A DNA stretch of 64,000 bases from Enterocloster aldenensis (GCF_003434055.1 NZ_QVEX01000014.1:62001-126000); one strand, 5' to 3'; positions 26,263 through 34,611 are shown, numbered from the stretch's first letter. The notes: generated by a model not told the origin, from the sequence alone. Numbers and translations: made by a program.

Positions 26263-27651
26263 CTACCTGAACTGGCTGTACTTGTGTCCCGGGGCAGCCC
26301 CTCCCCTGTAGGCAGCCAGCTCACTGACCGTTACAAGCTGGTAGCCCCTAGCTGTCAGTTCAGGAATCAGCACCACTGCCGCGTCGGCCGAGGTGCTGTA
26401 TATATCATGCATCAGGATAATGTCCCCATCCCTTACCTGACTCAGGACCGTGTCAATGGTCCTCTGGGCGTTCCGATGCTGCCAGTCCCTTGTATCAATG
26501 GACCACATGATGGCTGACATCCCCATGTTGCCCACCACGGACAGGGACCTGGTGTCAATGTATCCGCCCGGAGGACGCATCAGCACCGGCGAGACACCGC
26601 ATATGGCTTCAATCTTCTGGTTGGTGGAACCTATCTGGCTGATGATCCCATCCGCACTCAGCTTAGAGATGTATTTGTGGTCATGGGTATGGTTCGCCAC
26701 TTCACAGCCCTGGGCCACCATACGTTTGATTATGCCTGCATTGGCATTCACATTGGAGCCCACCATGAAGAAAGTGGCCCTTCCCCCATTGGCCTGCAGG
26801 CTGTCCAGGATCCTGCCGGTAACCGATGTCTTAGGCCCGTCATCAAAGGTAAGTGCAATCATGGGCCTTGAGGGGTCGATGGAAGCAGATACCGCAGGAG
26901 CCTGTACCGGTTCCGCAGGAAGGCCTGCGCCTTTGGCCGTGATGGAGGCGCGGATACCGTCTACCCTGAGTCCAGCCCCCTCCACACCCGAGGCGCTGCC
27001 GTTGGCAGCCCAGTCCGTCCATGACCCGTTCTGGAGCACCCGGTAATATAAGTCATAATTAGCTGCCGCGCTTCCGGTCAGTTCCATGCGGATGGATTCA
27101 AGAGGCATGACTCCTTCTGCACCGCCCGCCTCTGCTCCGTCTTCGGACCAGGGCAGCCAGCCGGAACCGCTCAGGTTAACCTGATACCGGATTCCCACCT
27201 GCGCACCCTCGGGTATCTGAATCAGATTGGCCCTTATGGAAGTTACCCAGGCCCCTGCCCCAGCCGCACAGGGATGGTTGTCCGCAGTAACCGCGCTCCA
27301 GCCCTGCTGTACCACAAAAGCACTGTAATTGACCTGCAGGGGGGGGTCCGGCTGGACAGGAGGCGCAGCCTGTTCCTGGCCCTCCGCCTGCCCTGCCTGG
27401 GCTTGGCCCTCTGCCTGCCCTTCCGCCTGCCCTGCCTGGCTCTGGCCCTCCGCCTGCCCTGCCTGGCCCTGGCCTTCCGCCTGCCCTGCCTGGCCCTCCG
27501 CCTGCCCTGCCGCGCCGGGACCTGTCTGTTCCGACCTGGCTGCCCCGATGCCCGTGGTGCCGGCAGCCGCGGTCAGCCCCTGTGTGCTGAAAATAATTCC
27601 GGCTGTCAGTATGGCAGCCGTTAATCTACAAAACCTTCCAACTCTTTTCAT
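26263..27651 (-). CDS. Secreted polysaccharide deacetylase with ChW-like repeats and Gln/Gly/Ala-rich linker
   Basis: A 462-residue exported enzyme that probably removes N-acetyl groups from peptidoglycan or another glycan. The order is: a signal peptide (RLTAAILTAGIIFSTQGLTAAAG); a GQAEGQAGQAEGQ-type repeat linker at residues ~39-102; about 150 residues with Trp-Ser and GVR-type repeats (GWLPWSEDG, SWTDWAANG, VDGIRASI) like clostridial ChW modules; and a NodB domain from ~255. The NodB motifs are intact: TFDDGP, the HTHDH metal site, RPPGGY, WSIDTRDW and ILMHD. AAGGAGATTATCC precedes the ATG at 27651. It lies 38 bp after the HD hydrolase gene. Confidence 0.88.
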   Translation of the reverse strand: MKRVGRFCRLTAAILTAGIIFSTQGLTAAAGTTGIGAARSEQTGPGAAGQAEGQAGQAEGQGQAGQAEGQSQAGQAEGQAEGQAQAGQAEGQEQAAPPVQPDPPLQVNYSAFVVQQGWSAVTADNHPCAAGAGAWVTSIRANLIQIPEGAQVGIRYQVNLSGSGWLPWSEDGAEAGGAEGVMPLESIRMELTGSAAANYDLYYRVLQNGSWTDWAANGSASGVEGAGLRVDGIRASITAKGAGLPAEPVQAPAVSASIDPSRPMIALTFDDGPKTSVTGRILDSLQANGGRATFFMVGSNVNANAGIIKRMVAQGCEVANHTHDHKYISKLSADGIISQIGSTNQKIEAICGVSPVLMRPPGGYIDTRSLSVVGNMGMSAIMWSIDTRDWQHRNAQRTIDTVLSQVRDGDIILMHDIYSTSADAAVVLIPELTARGYQLVTVSELAAYRGGAAPGHKYSQFR

Positions 27652-27689
27652 GGATAATCTCCTTACCTATTCAAATTACCGGGAATCTG

Positions 27690-28241
27690 TCATTCCTGCA
27701 CGTATACATCCTCGCCGAATACATTCCTGCAAAGCATGATATATTCCTGATAATATACGTGACTCTCCAGTTCCTTCAATGCATGTGCAATTCCCCAGTA
27801 ATACCACGCATGCTTTCTCTTATCCTTCTCATTAAAGCGCTGCCATATGTGATCCCCCATGACCAGGTAATCTCTGGCCGTGCTCCGCATATTGCTGAGC
27901 TTGTCCCCCAAAGCCAGTATCTTAATCTCCCTGGAGGCAGTCATGAGATGACGGACCGTATACCCCTTCCTCTCCTGCCAGGTCTTTCTCTTATCTTCGC
28001 TTTCATCCATCACCAGCCAGGCCACCCTGGGACCAAAAGCCTGCTCCAGCTCTTCCCGCGTAACCCCGGCATCCTCCATAACGTCATGCAGCAACGCAGC
28101 TGCAATCATCTCTTCATCATCCGTAAATGCGGATACAATCACTGCTGCTTCCATGGGATGTGTAATGTAGGGAATGTCCGTCCCCTTCCTGAATACCCCC
28201 CTGTGTGCCCTTTCGGCAAATACAGCTGCTTCTCCTATCAT
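27690..28241 (-). CDS. HD-domain hydrolase, RelA/SpoT-like (p)ppGpp hydrolase family
   Basis: A 183-residue single-domain HD protein of the HD_4/MESH1 type. It shows AERAHRGVFRKGTDIPYITHP, ALLHDVMEDAGVTREEL (the HD pair) and ILALGDKLSNMRS (the distal Asp), as in the hydrolase half of SpoT. It lacks a synthetase domain. It could hydrolyse (p)ppGpp or another nucleotide. The ATG at 28241 follows AAAGGAGCAG; the frame upstream to 28355 crosses the predicted promoter and is rejected. It heads a likely two-gene operon with the deacetylase. Confidence 0.85.
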   Translation of the reverse strand: MIGEAAVFAERAHRGVFRKGTDIPYITHPMEAAVIVSAFTDDEEMIAAALLHDVMEDAGVTREELEQAFGPRVAWLVMDESEDKRKTWQERKGYTVRHLMTASREIKILALGDKLSNMRSTARDYLVMGDHIWQRFNEKDKRKHAWYYWGIAHALKELESHVYYQEYIMLCRNVFGEDVYVQE

Positions 28242-28313
28242 GGGTTCTGCTCCTTTTGTGACGGCGTATTTTATTTTATGGATCCTGTGTCCTGAACCGG
28301 CAGGACTACACCT

Positions 28314-28342
28314 ATCATACCATAACCAGCTGTTCTTTTGAA
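28314..28342 (-). promoter_or_regulatory. Candidate promoter for the HD hydrolase-deacetylase operon
   Basis: TTCAAA and TATGAT are separated by 17 bp on the minus strand, with TGG just before the -10. The position shows that the longer start of the HD gene (28355) would not be transcribed. Confidence 0.45.
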
Positions 28343-28450
28343 GAGTGTTGTGCAATCTTTGGCATTTTCCAACTTCACCTTGTAAGAAAAGGTATTTTCT
28401 GATATGCTATAAAAGTATTTTTGGTGCTTATACTTTAAGGAGGATTTTTT

Positions 28451-29674
28451 ATGAATCGTCATTCATCATATTCCGCCCCCCGCAGCGAGCGTCCATCCGG
28501 CTCCTACGGCGGTCAGAGGGGCCGCAGCAACAAGCGCAACACCTATAATAAACGTTCCTGGAAGGACAACCGGACCCTGTTCAACCTGGTATGCTTCATC
28601 CTTCCCTTTATCATCCTGAACCTGATCATCCTTTTCCTGGCTGTCTCAACGCCAAAGATTGAATATACGGTATCTGATACCCAGGACTATAAGACGGTGG
28701 AACTGAGTGTCAAAATCCGTTCCCTGCTTCCTATAAAGGAAATGACGGTAAGCCTTGAGACACAACCCCTGGAGATGGTTAAGGAAAAAGGGGTATATAA
28801 GGCCACCCTGGAAAATAACGGGACCCTGGAAATATATGTAACCGGCTGGAACGGAATGTCCAACCGTATATACGACCATGTTGCCACCCTGGACGATGCG
28901 CCGCCCACCATCAATGAAGAGGATTATGTGATGGAAGGAGGCCGGCTCACCATCAATGTAGGCGACAGCCAGTCCGGCGTCAACTTTGATACCGCCTATG
29001 CAACAGATGAAAATGACCAGACGGTAAAGCCTGTGAACGTCACCAAGAACACCGGCAGCACCGGGACCACAGGTACAAGCGGAACCATTACCTTCCCCAT
29101 GGATACCGCCTCCCTGACCGTCTACATAGAAGACTACGCAGGCAATACATTCAAGGCCTCCTTCACCAGCCACACCGAAGGCATTGATACCAGCAGCCGT
29201 GACAATGATTTTTCATCAGATGATTCCGGCAGCAGTTCCTCCGGCAGCGCCTCCAAGTCAGGCAGTACAACCAAGGAAACCACCAAGGCTGCTAAGGAGA
29301 CCACCAAGGCCGCCAAGGAAACCACCAAGGCCGCCAAGGAAACCACCAAGGCTGCTAAGGAGACCACCAAGGCTGCCAAGGAGACCACTAAGGCTGCCAA
29401 GGAAACCACTAAGGCTGCCAAGGAAACCACCAAGGCTGCCAAGGAAACCACCAAGGCGCCGGAAACCACCAAGGCGCCGGAAACCACCAAAGCGCCGGAA
29501 ACCACTGCGGCCAATACCTTGTCACCATCACCCACCCAGGCCACCAATGCACCTGCCGGACCGGGAGGGGATACCGCACCGACACAGTCCCCAAGCCCGT
29601 CGCCCACCCAGGGTTCGCAGCCGGCATCGCCCACCAGCGGGGCCAGTGATATTGTTGTGGTGCCTGTGGGTTAG
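28451..29674 (+). CDS. Membrane-anchored surface protein with KAAKETT repeats
   Basis: A 407-residue protein of unknown function. The N-terminal ~45 residues are cytoplasmic and rich in Arg/Ser/Asn. A membrane helix (LVCFILPFIILNLIILFLAV) follows, then an extracellular part of ~200 residues with Ig-like beta patterns (VELSVKIRSLLPIKEMTVSL, GGRLTINVGDSQSGV, TASLTVYIEDYAGNTFKA). A Ser-rich spacer comes next, then eight KAAKETT heptads, three KAPETT hexads and a Pro/Thr/Ser tail. The repeats look like a stiff or wall-crossing stalk. No sortase motif is seen. AAGGAGGATTTTTT precedes the ATG. It is transcribed away from the HD gene. Confidence 0.8.
   Translation: MNRHSSYSAPRSERPSGSYGGQRGRSNKRNTYNKRSWKDNRTLFNLVCFILPFIILNLIILFLAVSTPKIEYTVSDTQDYKTVELSVKIRSLLPIKEMTVSLETQPLEMVKEKGVYKATLENNGTLEIYVTGWNGMSNRIYDHVATLDDAPPTINEEDYVMEGGRLTINVGDSQSGVNFDTAYATDENDQTVKPVNVTKNTGSTGTTGTSGTITFPMDTASLTVYIEDYAGNTFKASFTSHTEGIDTSSRDNDFSSDDSGSSSSGSASKSGSTTKETTKAAKETTKAAKETTKAAKETTKAAKETTKAAKETTKAAKETTKAAKETTKAAKETTKAPETTKAPETTKAPETTAANTLSPSPTQATNAPAGPGGDTAPTQSPSPSPTQGSQPASPTSGASDIVVVPVG
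29285..29506 (+). repeat. 21-bp and 18-bp coding tandem repeats (KAAKETT x8, KAPETT x3)
   Basis: Eight 21-bp units (29285-29452) are followed by three 18-bp units (29453-29506), all in frame. Silent third-base differences show that the copies are not all recent, but several neighbours are identical. Confidence 0.85.
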
Positions 29675-29738
29675 GGCCTGTTTGGAAAACCATTCCCGCC
29701 ATCCGTATACCCTATGACATATCATATATGAATCATGA

Positions 29739-29776
29739 TCAGGCCATGACTTCCGTATAAGGGATACATGGCCTGA
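29739..29776. other. Stem-loop after the surface-protein gene
   Basis: TCAGGCCATG pairs perfectly with CATGGCCTGA across an 18-base loop. There is no T-run on either strand, so it may be a weak terminator or an operator-like element before the MBL gene. Confidence 0.35.
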
Positions 29777-29914
29777 AACTGTCCTGTCACCGTATCATCT
29801 GCCGTACCAAAGGGAAAGGAGACATAATGGATACCATTATAAGGATACCTGCTAAAAACCGATCATCCTCTGTGCAGCCCTACAACTAAGTATTTGTGCA
29901 GAGGAGAATATAAA

Positions 29915-30742
29915 ATGAAGCGATTAAACAGACCACTGGTTACCCAGGAAACAATAAAGGCCATGGAAGACATGTCCTTCTTCACACACGCCATGATATT
30001 TGATGACCTTCTAATCATTGCCCAAAGGGAGACCAGCTGTTTTGTACTATGGACCACTGACGGACTAATCATAATCGATGCAATCTGGCCGGCAAGACCG
30101 GCATTTGATGCAATTGTCAATGCCATCAGCGATGCGGGATGGGGCGGATGCCCGGTGAAAAAGCTGCTGCTTACCCATGGACACGTTGACCACACGGGCT
30201 GCGGCAGATGGCTGGCAGAAAGGTACCGCCTTAAAACCTACCTGTCGGAAACAGACGATGTCTTCTGGCAGGAGCATCCGGCCAAACCAGACCGGCCGGA
30301 AACCTGGAAGGATTACAGGATTGATTGCTATATAAAGGACAAGGATACCATCACCCTGGGGGACAAGACCATATATGTCTGCGGCACACCAGGACATACC
30401 CCGGGATGCCTGAGCTATCTGTTTCCTGTAACGGAAAACGGACAGACCCACATGGCGGCTTTATGGGGAGGCGCCACCCCGCCCCGGACAAGGGAGGGGG
30501 TAGTACAGTATCTGGAATCCCTGGATTATTTTATGGAGGCAGCAAAGGAAAGGAATGCGGACGTGGCATTAAGTAACCACACTTCCATTGACAATGGGCT
30601 GGAACGCATTGCATATGCAGCAAAAAGGATGTCCTATATGCCTAATATCTATATCATCGGACAGGACGGATTCCGGCAATACTGTCAGGTGTTCAGGACC
30701 CTGAGCAGCGAAATGCTGCAGCGCATCCGCAAAACCCAGTAA
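29915..30742 (+). CDS. MBL-fold metallo-hydrolase
   Basis: A 275-residue metallo-beta-lactamase-superfamily hydrolase with no signal peptide. The metal motif LLLTHGHVDHTG holds the HxHxDH set; VCGTPGHTPGCLSYL carries the next His, and LSNHTSIDNG the last. The general plan resembles class B3-like enzymes, but the cytoplasmic location argues against a beta-lactam role. GAGGAGAATATAAA precedes the ATG at 29915; a frame from 29894 includes this site and is rejected. The last four codons and the TAA stop lie inside an 18-bp tandem repeat. The substrate is unknown. Confidence 0.83.
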   Translation: MKRLNRPLVTQETIKAMEDMSFFTHAMIFDDLLIIAQRETSCFVLWTTDGLIIIDAIWPARPAFDAIVNAISDAGWGGCPVKKLLLTHGHVDHTGCGRWLAERYRLKTYLSETDDVFWQEHPAKPDRPETWKDYRIDCYIKDKDTITLGDKTIYVCGTPGHTPGCLSYLFPVTENGQTHMAALWGGATPPRTREGVVQYLESLDYFMEAAKERNADVALSNHTSIDNGLERIAYAAKRMSYMPNIYIIGQDGFRQYCQVFRTLSSEMLQRIRKTQ

Positions 30743-30823
30743 CTCCGCAAAACCCAGCAACTCTGCAAAACCCAGCAACTCCGCAAAACCCAGCAACTCC
30801 GCAAAACCCAGCAACTCCGCAAA
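30727..30823 (+). repeat. 18-bp tandem repeats spanning the MBL gene stop codon
   Basis: Five full copies of CCGCAAAACCCAGCAACT (30727-30816) and a partial sixth are present. Copy 1 has TAA where the others have CAA, and this TAA is the stop codon. Copy 3 has CTGC for CCGC. The unit is a multiple of three, and the downstream copies stay open in the gene's frame. Confidence 0.9.
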
Positions 30824-30853
30824 CCACATGGGGCCATCCTGCCCAGTGCGCGC

Positions 30854-30905
30854 AAAAAGCCATGTCTCCCATTTGAAATCATTCAATGGCCAGACATGGC
30901 TTTTC
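30854..30905. terminator. Bidirectional terminator between the MBL gene and dctP
   Basis: A long stem (AAAAGCCATGTCT / AGACATGGCTTTT) is flanked by T4 on the plus strand and T5 on the minus strand. The dctP stop codon lies in the loop side of the minus-strand arm. It serves two convergent genes. Confidence 0.8.
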
Positions 30906-31932
30906 CCGCTTCCATGATTGCGTTTATGATATCTACATAATCCGAACAGTACTTTTCATACATGGGGGCAACCGCTTCCTGAAACCTTGCCTTTTCCCTG
31001 GGCGTCAGCTCTGTTACAACACAGCCTGCATTCCTCACGAAGTTCTCAGAAATCTTCTCCCTGGCCGCCCACAGCTGTCTCTCATACTTTGCCGATTCCA
31101 GCGCGCACTCCTTGATGATGCTTCTGTACTCCGGGGAAAGCTTATCCCATGTGGGCTGGGCCGCAAGCTGCAGCTCCGGTACGCGCGTGTGTTCATCCAG
31201 GGTATAATATTTAGCCACCTCGTAATGCCTGGTGGATTCATAGGAAGGCCAGTTATTCTCAGCCCCGTCTATCTTGCCGGTCTGAAGCCCGGAATATACT
31301 TCCCCATACGCAGCAGGCACAGGCGTGGCTCCCAGGGCCTCAATGGTGTCCTTCATCAGTTCAGATTCCTGGACCCGGATATTCAGCCCCTTCATATCCT
31401 CCAGGCATTCAATGGGCTTTGCCGTACTGTAAAAGTTCCTGGCCCCCGCATCATACCAGGACAGGGCCACCAGGTGGGAACCGCCAAAGGAATTCATGAA
31501 ATCATCCCCGATACTCCCCTCCAGGACCTTCCACATATGTTCCCTGCCTGTATACAGATAGGGCATCTGAAGCACATTGAGCTTGGGCACGAATTCAGCC
31601 AGCGGTGAAAGGGATACCCTGGCAAAATCAACGCCCCCAAACTGGAGCTGTTCAATTACCGTCTTTTCATCCCCAAGCACGCCGCCTGCATTGACCTGAA
31701 TCTCAATCTTGCCTCCGGTCCGCTCATACACCAGTTCCGCAAACTTGTACGCGCCCTGGGTGGTGGGATAATCCTCGGCCTGGTTTTCCGCATAGGTCAG
31801 GACAAATTCCGGCACATTGGCCTGGGCCTTCTCCCGTTCCGCCCTGCTGCGGCAGGCAGTGGCAGCACAACACATCAATAATACCAGCCCGCACAATACC
31901 GCTGCCCATATCTTCTTTTTCACGCCGCACAT
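30883..31932 (-). CDS. dctP: TRAP transporter substrate-binding lipoprotein (DctP family), without its own membrane subunits
   Basis: A 349-residue solute-binding protein. The signal WAAVLCGLVLLMCCAATAC gives a lipidated Cys. The DctP fold has TTQGAYKFAELV, DFARVSLSPLAEF, MPYLYTGREH, GARNFYSTAKPI, LNIRVQESEL, the Arg of which usually binds a substrate carboxylate, and PAAYGEVYSGLQTGKIDGAEN. No dctQ or dctM follows it; the gene is followed by a terminator. It is separated by 157 bp from the SGNH gene of the upstream TRAP operon, with a possible promoter between. It could share that operon's permease or act as a sensor. I use the ATG at 31932 after GGGAGAAGG; a GTG three codons on is possible. 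Confidence 0.88.
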   Translation of the reverse strand: MCGVKKKIWAAVLCGLVLLMCCAATACRSRAEREKAQANVPEFVLTYAENQAEDYPTTQGAYKFAELVYERTGGKIEIQVNAGGVLGDEKTVIEQLQFGGVDFARVSLSPLAEFVPKLNVLQMPYLYTGREHMWKVLEGSIGDDFMNSFGGSHLVALSWYDAGARNFYSTAKPIECLEDMKGLNIRVQESELMKDTIEALGATPVPAAYGEVYSGLQTGKIDGAENNWPSYESTRHYEVAKYYTLDEHTRVPELQLAAQPTWDKLSPEYRSIIKECALESAKYERQLWAAREKISENFVRNAGCVVTELTPREKARFQEAVAPMYEKYCSDYVDIINAIMEAGKAMSGH

Positions 31933-32011
31933 TTCTCCTTCTCCCAATCTATTTTCAAACAATCTGAGGTGTGTCTGAAAAACAATCAGCACGTCTTTCT
32001 GCCTGTCTCTT

Positions 32012-32017
32012 ATCATA
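32012..32017 (-). promoter_or_regulatory. Possible extended -10 promoter for the stand-alone dctP
   Basis: TGGTATGAT on the minus strand looks like an extended -10 box; the -35 region is poor. It would allow expression of this dctP apart from the upstream operon. Confidence 0.3.
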
Positions 32018-32089
32018 CCATATTTTATATCATAATTCCAGGGGAAGGATTATCCGTGTGCAGGTCTGGAACCGTGTCTTACCGTAATG

Positions 32090-32743
32090 CTAATACGAGG
32101 AGGTATCCGCCAGACATCCTTTTACTGCCGGCGCCAATGCCTCTGCCAGTTTTTTATGCTCCGCCGCCGTCATATGAAGCTTATCTTCATCGCTGGCCTG
32201 GGCCACGGATGCGGCATCAAAGAAGCAGCAGCCTTTTTCACTGCATATCTGTCTGTACTCCCTGGCAAACGCGTGGGACATTTCCACTGCCTCTGTGGTA
32301 AAGCAGCCATAAATACCGTCCTCAATCCCCTCCTTAATGAATACAGGCGAGACTACCAGAATCTGGGGCCTTGGATAGACGGGTTCAAAGGGAAATGAAA
32401 GGATAACGTCAATGACCTGCCCCATCGCCTTTCCCAAATCCCAGGCCGTGGCCTGGAACCGGTGTTTTAAATCATTGGTTCCAAGGGAAAGGATGATTAA
32501 ATCCAGCGGATTATGGCTGGCAATGCAGGGGACCAGCATTTTAAGCCCGTTCCTTCCATAGGAAAGTTCATCGTCAAAGACCGTGGTCCTTCCTCCGCAT
32601 CCTTCTTCTATTATATTGTACTCCGGCCCCAGCAGCTGCCTGAGCACGCCCGTCCACCGCACATCCCGGGGATGGCGGCCCCCATTCACAGGATCTGTAC
32701 CGAATGTATTGCTGTCGCCATAACATAATATATTCTTCATCAT
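32090..32743 (-). CDS. SGNH/GDSL-family esterase
   Basis: A 217-residue cytoplasmic SGNH hydrolase. Block I is CYGDSNTFG with the catalytic Ser, block III is SLGTND, and the C-terminal DEDKLHMTAAEH carries the Asp/His pair. Enzymes of this type commonly remove O-acetyl groups from sugars. The start at 32743 overlaps the dctM stop as ATGATG, so it is translationally coupled to the TRAP transporter. That coupling suggests it deacylates the imported compound before or alongside NagA. There is no signal peptide; the longer frame back to 32917 lies inside dctM and is rejected. Confidence 0.87.
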   Translation of the reverse strand: MMKNILCYGDSNTFGTDPVNGGRHPRDVRWTGVLRQLLGPEYNIIEEGCGGRTTVFDDELSYGRNGLKMLVPCIASHNPLDLIILSLGTNDLKHRFQATAWDLGKAMGQVIDVILSFPFEPVYPRPQILVVSPVFIKEGIEDGIYGCFTTEAVEMSHAFAREYRQICSEKGCCFFDAASVAQASDEDKLHMTAAEHKKLAEALAPAVKGCLADTSSY

Positions 32744-34044
32744 AATAACCCCAACAGCCGCGGCAGGCCCAGTGAAAGCGCGGGAATGAATGTCAGCAGC
32801 AGAAGCATGATTACCATGGACAGGTAAAAGGGCATGAATCCCTTTACCACTTTTTCCACCGGCGTTTTGGCAATGGAGCAGCCGATGAACAGCGATGTGC
32901 CTACCGGCGGCGTACACAGCCCGATTCCATATGCAAGCACCAGCACAACCCCGAAATGATACGGATTAAATCCTAAAACCCCGGTTGCAATGGGATACAG
33001 GATCGGCGTGGTAAGAAGAATCAGGATTCCCATGTCCATGAAACAGCCCAGTATCAGCATCATGACCAGTAAAAGCAGGGTCAGCAGTATCTTATCAGAG
33101 GTCAGGGAAAGCAGCCAGGTGGTAAGGTTCTGCGGAACCTTCAGATAAGACATCACATAACTGAATGCGCCTGAGGCGGATATGATTGCCATTGCCATGG
33201 TCATGGTGGGAAGGCACTTCTTAAGCCCCTCAACGTACTTTTTCACGGTCATGTTCCTGTATGCAACCACGGTGATGACCAGGGCATAGACTGCGGCCAC
33301 TGCCGCTGCCTCGGTGGCCGAACAGACGCCAAAGGAAGTTCCTGCGATTACGATTACGATTGCGCCAAGACCCAGGACCGCCTCCGTGACGATTTTTACA
33401 TTCTCTTTCAGGGAATGCTTCTCGCCCAGGGGATACTTCTTCTGCATGGCGATGGCGTAGGCCGGAATCATCAATCCCAGTGTCAGAAGGATTCCCGGAA
33501 CATAACCGCAGATTAGCAGGGTGCTGATGGAAATGCCGCTGGCTGATGCAAGGGCATAGAACAGCATGTTCTGGCTGGGAGGGATGATGACGCCCTCAAC
33601 AGAGGATGTAACGGTAACAGCAACGCTGTAATCCACATCATACCCCTCATCTATCATGGCCGGGATCAGCATGGCCCCGATGGAGGATACGTCTGCCGCC
33701 GATGAGCCGGATATGCCGCCAAACAGCATGCTTACCAGTATGTTAACGATTGCCGTGCCTCCCCTGACCCTTCCCACAATGATGTTGCAGAAAGCCATCA
33801 GCTTTTTTGTTATCTCGCCGTCGGTCATTACCTGGGCCATCATGATAAAAAAGGGGACGGCGATAAAGGTAAAACTGATCAGGCTCACGGACATTTTCTG
33901 GAACAGGTTAAAATATGGGATTCCCAGATAGGTTGCCGTTATCATGGCTGAAATAGCCAGGGAAAAGGCAATGGGAATACGGATAATCATAAGTATGGCC
34001 AGTGCCGCGAATAACATGACCGTTCCGATTGCAACTTCACTCAT
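32740..34044 (-). CDS. dctM: TRAP transporter large permease subunit
   Basis: A 434-residue DctM protein with about twelve membrane helices, forming the sodium-driven channel. It has the usual blocks: IPIAFSLAISAMITA near the start, GGISGSSAADVSSIGAMLIPAM, SSVEGVIIPPSQNMLFYA, LGCFMDMGILILLTTPIL and GLCTPPVGTSLFIGCSIA. GGAGGAAACGGCAGG precedes the ATG at 34044, which overlaps the dctQ stop by four bases. The SGNH gene overlaps its own stop. It belongs to the lacI-dctPQM-SGNH operon. Confidence 0.94.
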   Translation of the reverse strand: MSEVAIGTVMLFAALAILMIIRIPIAFSLAISAMITATYLGIPYFNLFQKMSVSLISFTFIAVPFFIMMAQVMTDGEITKKLMAFCNIIVGRVRGGTAIVNILVSMLFGGISGSSAADVSSIGAMLIPAMIDEGYDVDYSVAVTVTSSVEGVIIPPSQNMLFYALASASGISISTLLICGYVPGILLTLGLMIPAYAIAMQKKYPLGEKHSLKENVKIVTEAVLGLGAIVIVIAGTSFGVCSATEAAAVAAVYALVITVVAYRNMTVKKYVEGLKKCLPTMTMAMAIISASGAFSYVMSYLKVPQNLTTWLLSLTSDKILLTLLLLVMMLILGCFMDMGILILLTTPILYPIATGVLGFNPYHFGVVLVLAYGIGLCTPPVGTSLFIGCSIAKTPVEKVVKGFMPFYLSMVIMLLLLTFIPALSLGLPRLLGLL

Positions 34045-34535
34045 CCTGCCGTTTCCTCCTTCTTATATGGAATCAGGGTTTCTATCAGGTTCACGATGCT
34101 GTAGACAGTCATGAGGACGCCGCTAAACACCATGGGGAAATACTGGAGTCCCTGGGACCAGTGTGTTGCAGGAAGGCGTTTCTGCAGGTTAATCTTAAAT
34201 ATCTTCCATCCGTAATAGGTCATGAACATACAGAATACCATCAGCAGCACATGCCTGAAAACAGTCAATGCCTTCCTGGCCAAAGGCGGAAGCTTGTTAA
34301 AGACGCCTTCTATGGCAATATGGTCATCCCTGTAAATGCCAATGGAAATACACATGAACCCAAACCATATCAGACAGGTCAGAATCACTTCCTCCGACCA
34401 TACAATGGGGCTGTTGAACGCATAACGCATGACAACCGCCACAAAACAGATGGACAGCATCACAACCAACAGCGCGCAGCAGACATACTGTTCCACTGCC
34501 ACGACATAGCCAAGGCCCTTCTTTATCTTACCCAT
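34041..34535 (-). CDS. dctQ: TRAP transporter small permease subunit
   Basis: A 164-residue DctQ protein with four membrane helices. The family core is seen in VWSEEVILTCLIWFGFMCISIGIYRDDHIAIE, where the WxEE and R-D-H-I elements are typical. It partners DctM and helps dock the binding protein. GGAGGAAACGACCCT precedes the ATG at 34535. A stem-loop lies between dctP and this gene, a common way to make more binding protein than permease. Confidence 0.92.
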   Translation of the reverse strand: MGKIKKGLGYVVAVEQYVCCALLVVMLSICFVAVVMRYAFNSPIVWSEEVILTCLIWFGFMCISIGIYRDDHIAIEGVFNKLPPLARKALTVFRHVLLMVFCMFMTYYGWKIFKINLQKRLPATHWSQGLQYFPMVFSGVLMTVYSIVNLIETLIPYKKEETAG

Positions 34536-34569
34536 AGGGTCGTTTCCTCCTCAATGATTGATAAAATAC

Positions 34570-34591
34570 GGGGCAGACATAATGCTGCCCC
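34570..34591 (-). other. Intercistronic stem-loop between dctP and dctQ
   Basis: GGGGCAG pairs with CTGCCCC across eight bases, followed on the minus strand by GTATTTTATC. It probably trims or stabilises the dctP message so that binding protein exceeds permease. Confidence 0.6.
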
Positions 34592-34611
34592 ATGTTATGG
34601 TTTTCCTGTTA

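Noticed and set aside
27274..27739. Two plus-strand frames rich in Leu/Pro/Cys or Ala/Cys/Trp
   Set aside because: They are shadows of the deacetylase repeat linker on the other strand.
29285..29506. CRISPR array
   Set aside because: Units are directly adjacent, coding, and have no unique spacers. The 18-bp repeats at 30727-30823 fail for the same reason.
29134..29634. A Val/Ala/Leu-rich minus-strand frame made of repeats
   Set aside because: It arises only because the 21-bp repeats of the plus-strand surface protein are open in all frames.
29915..30742. A class B3 beta-lactamase
   Set aside because: The metal motifs are shared by the whole MBL superfamily and there is no signal peptide.
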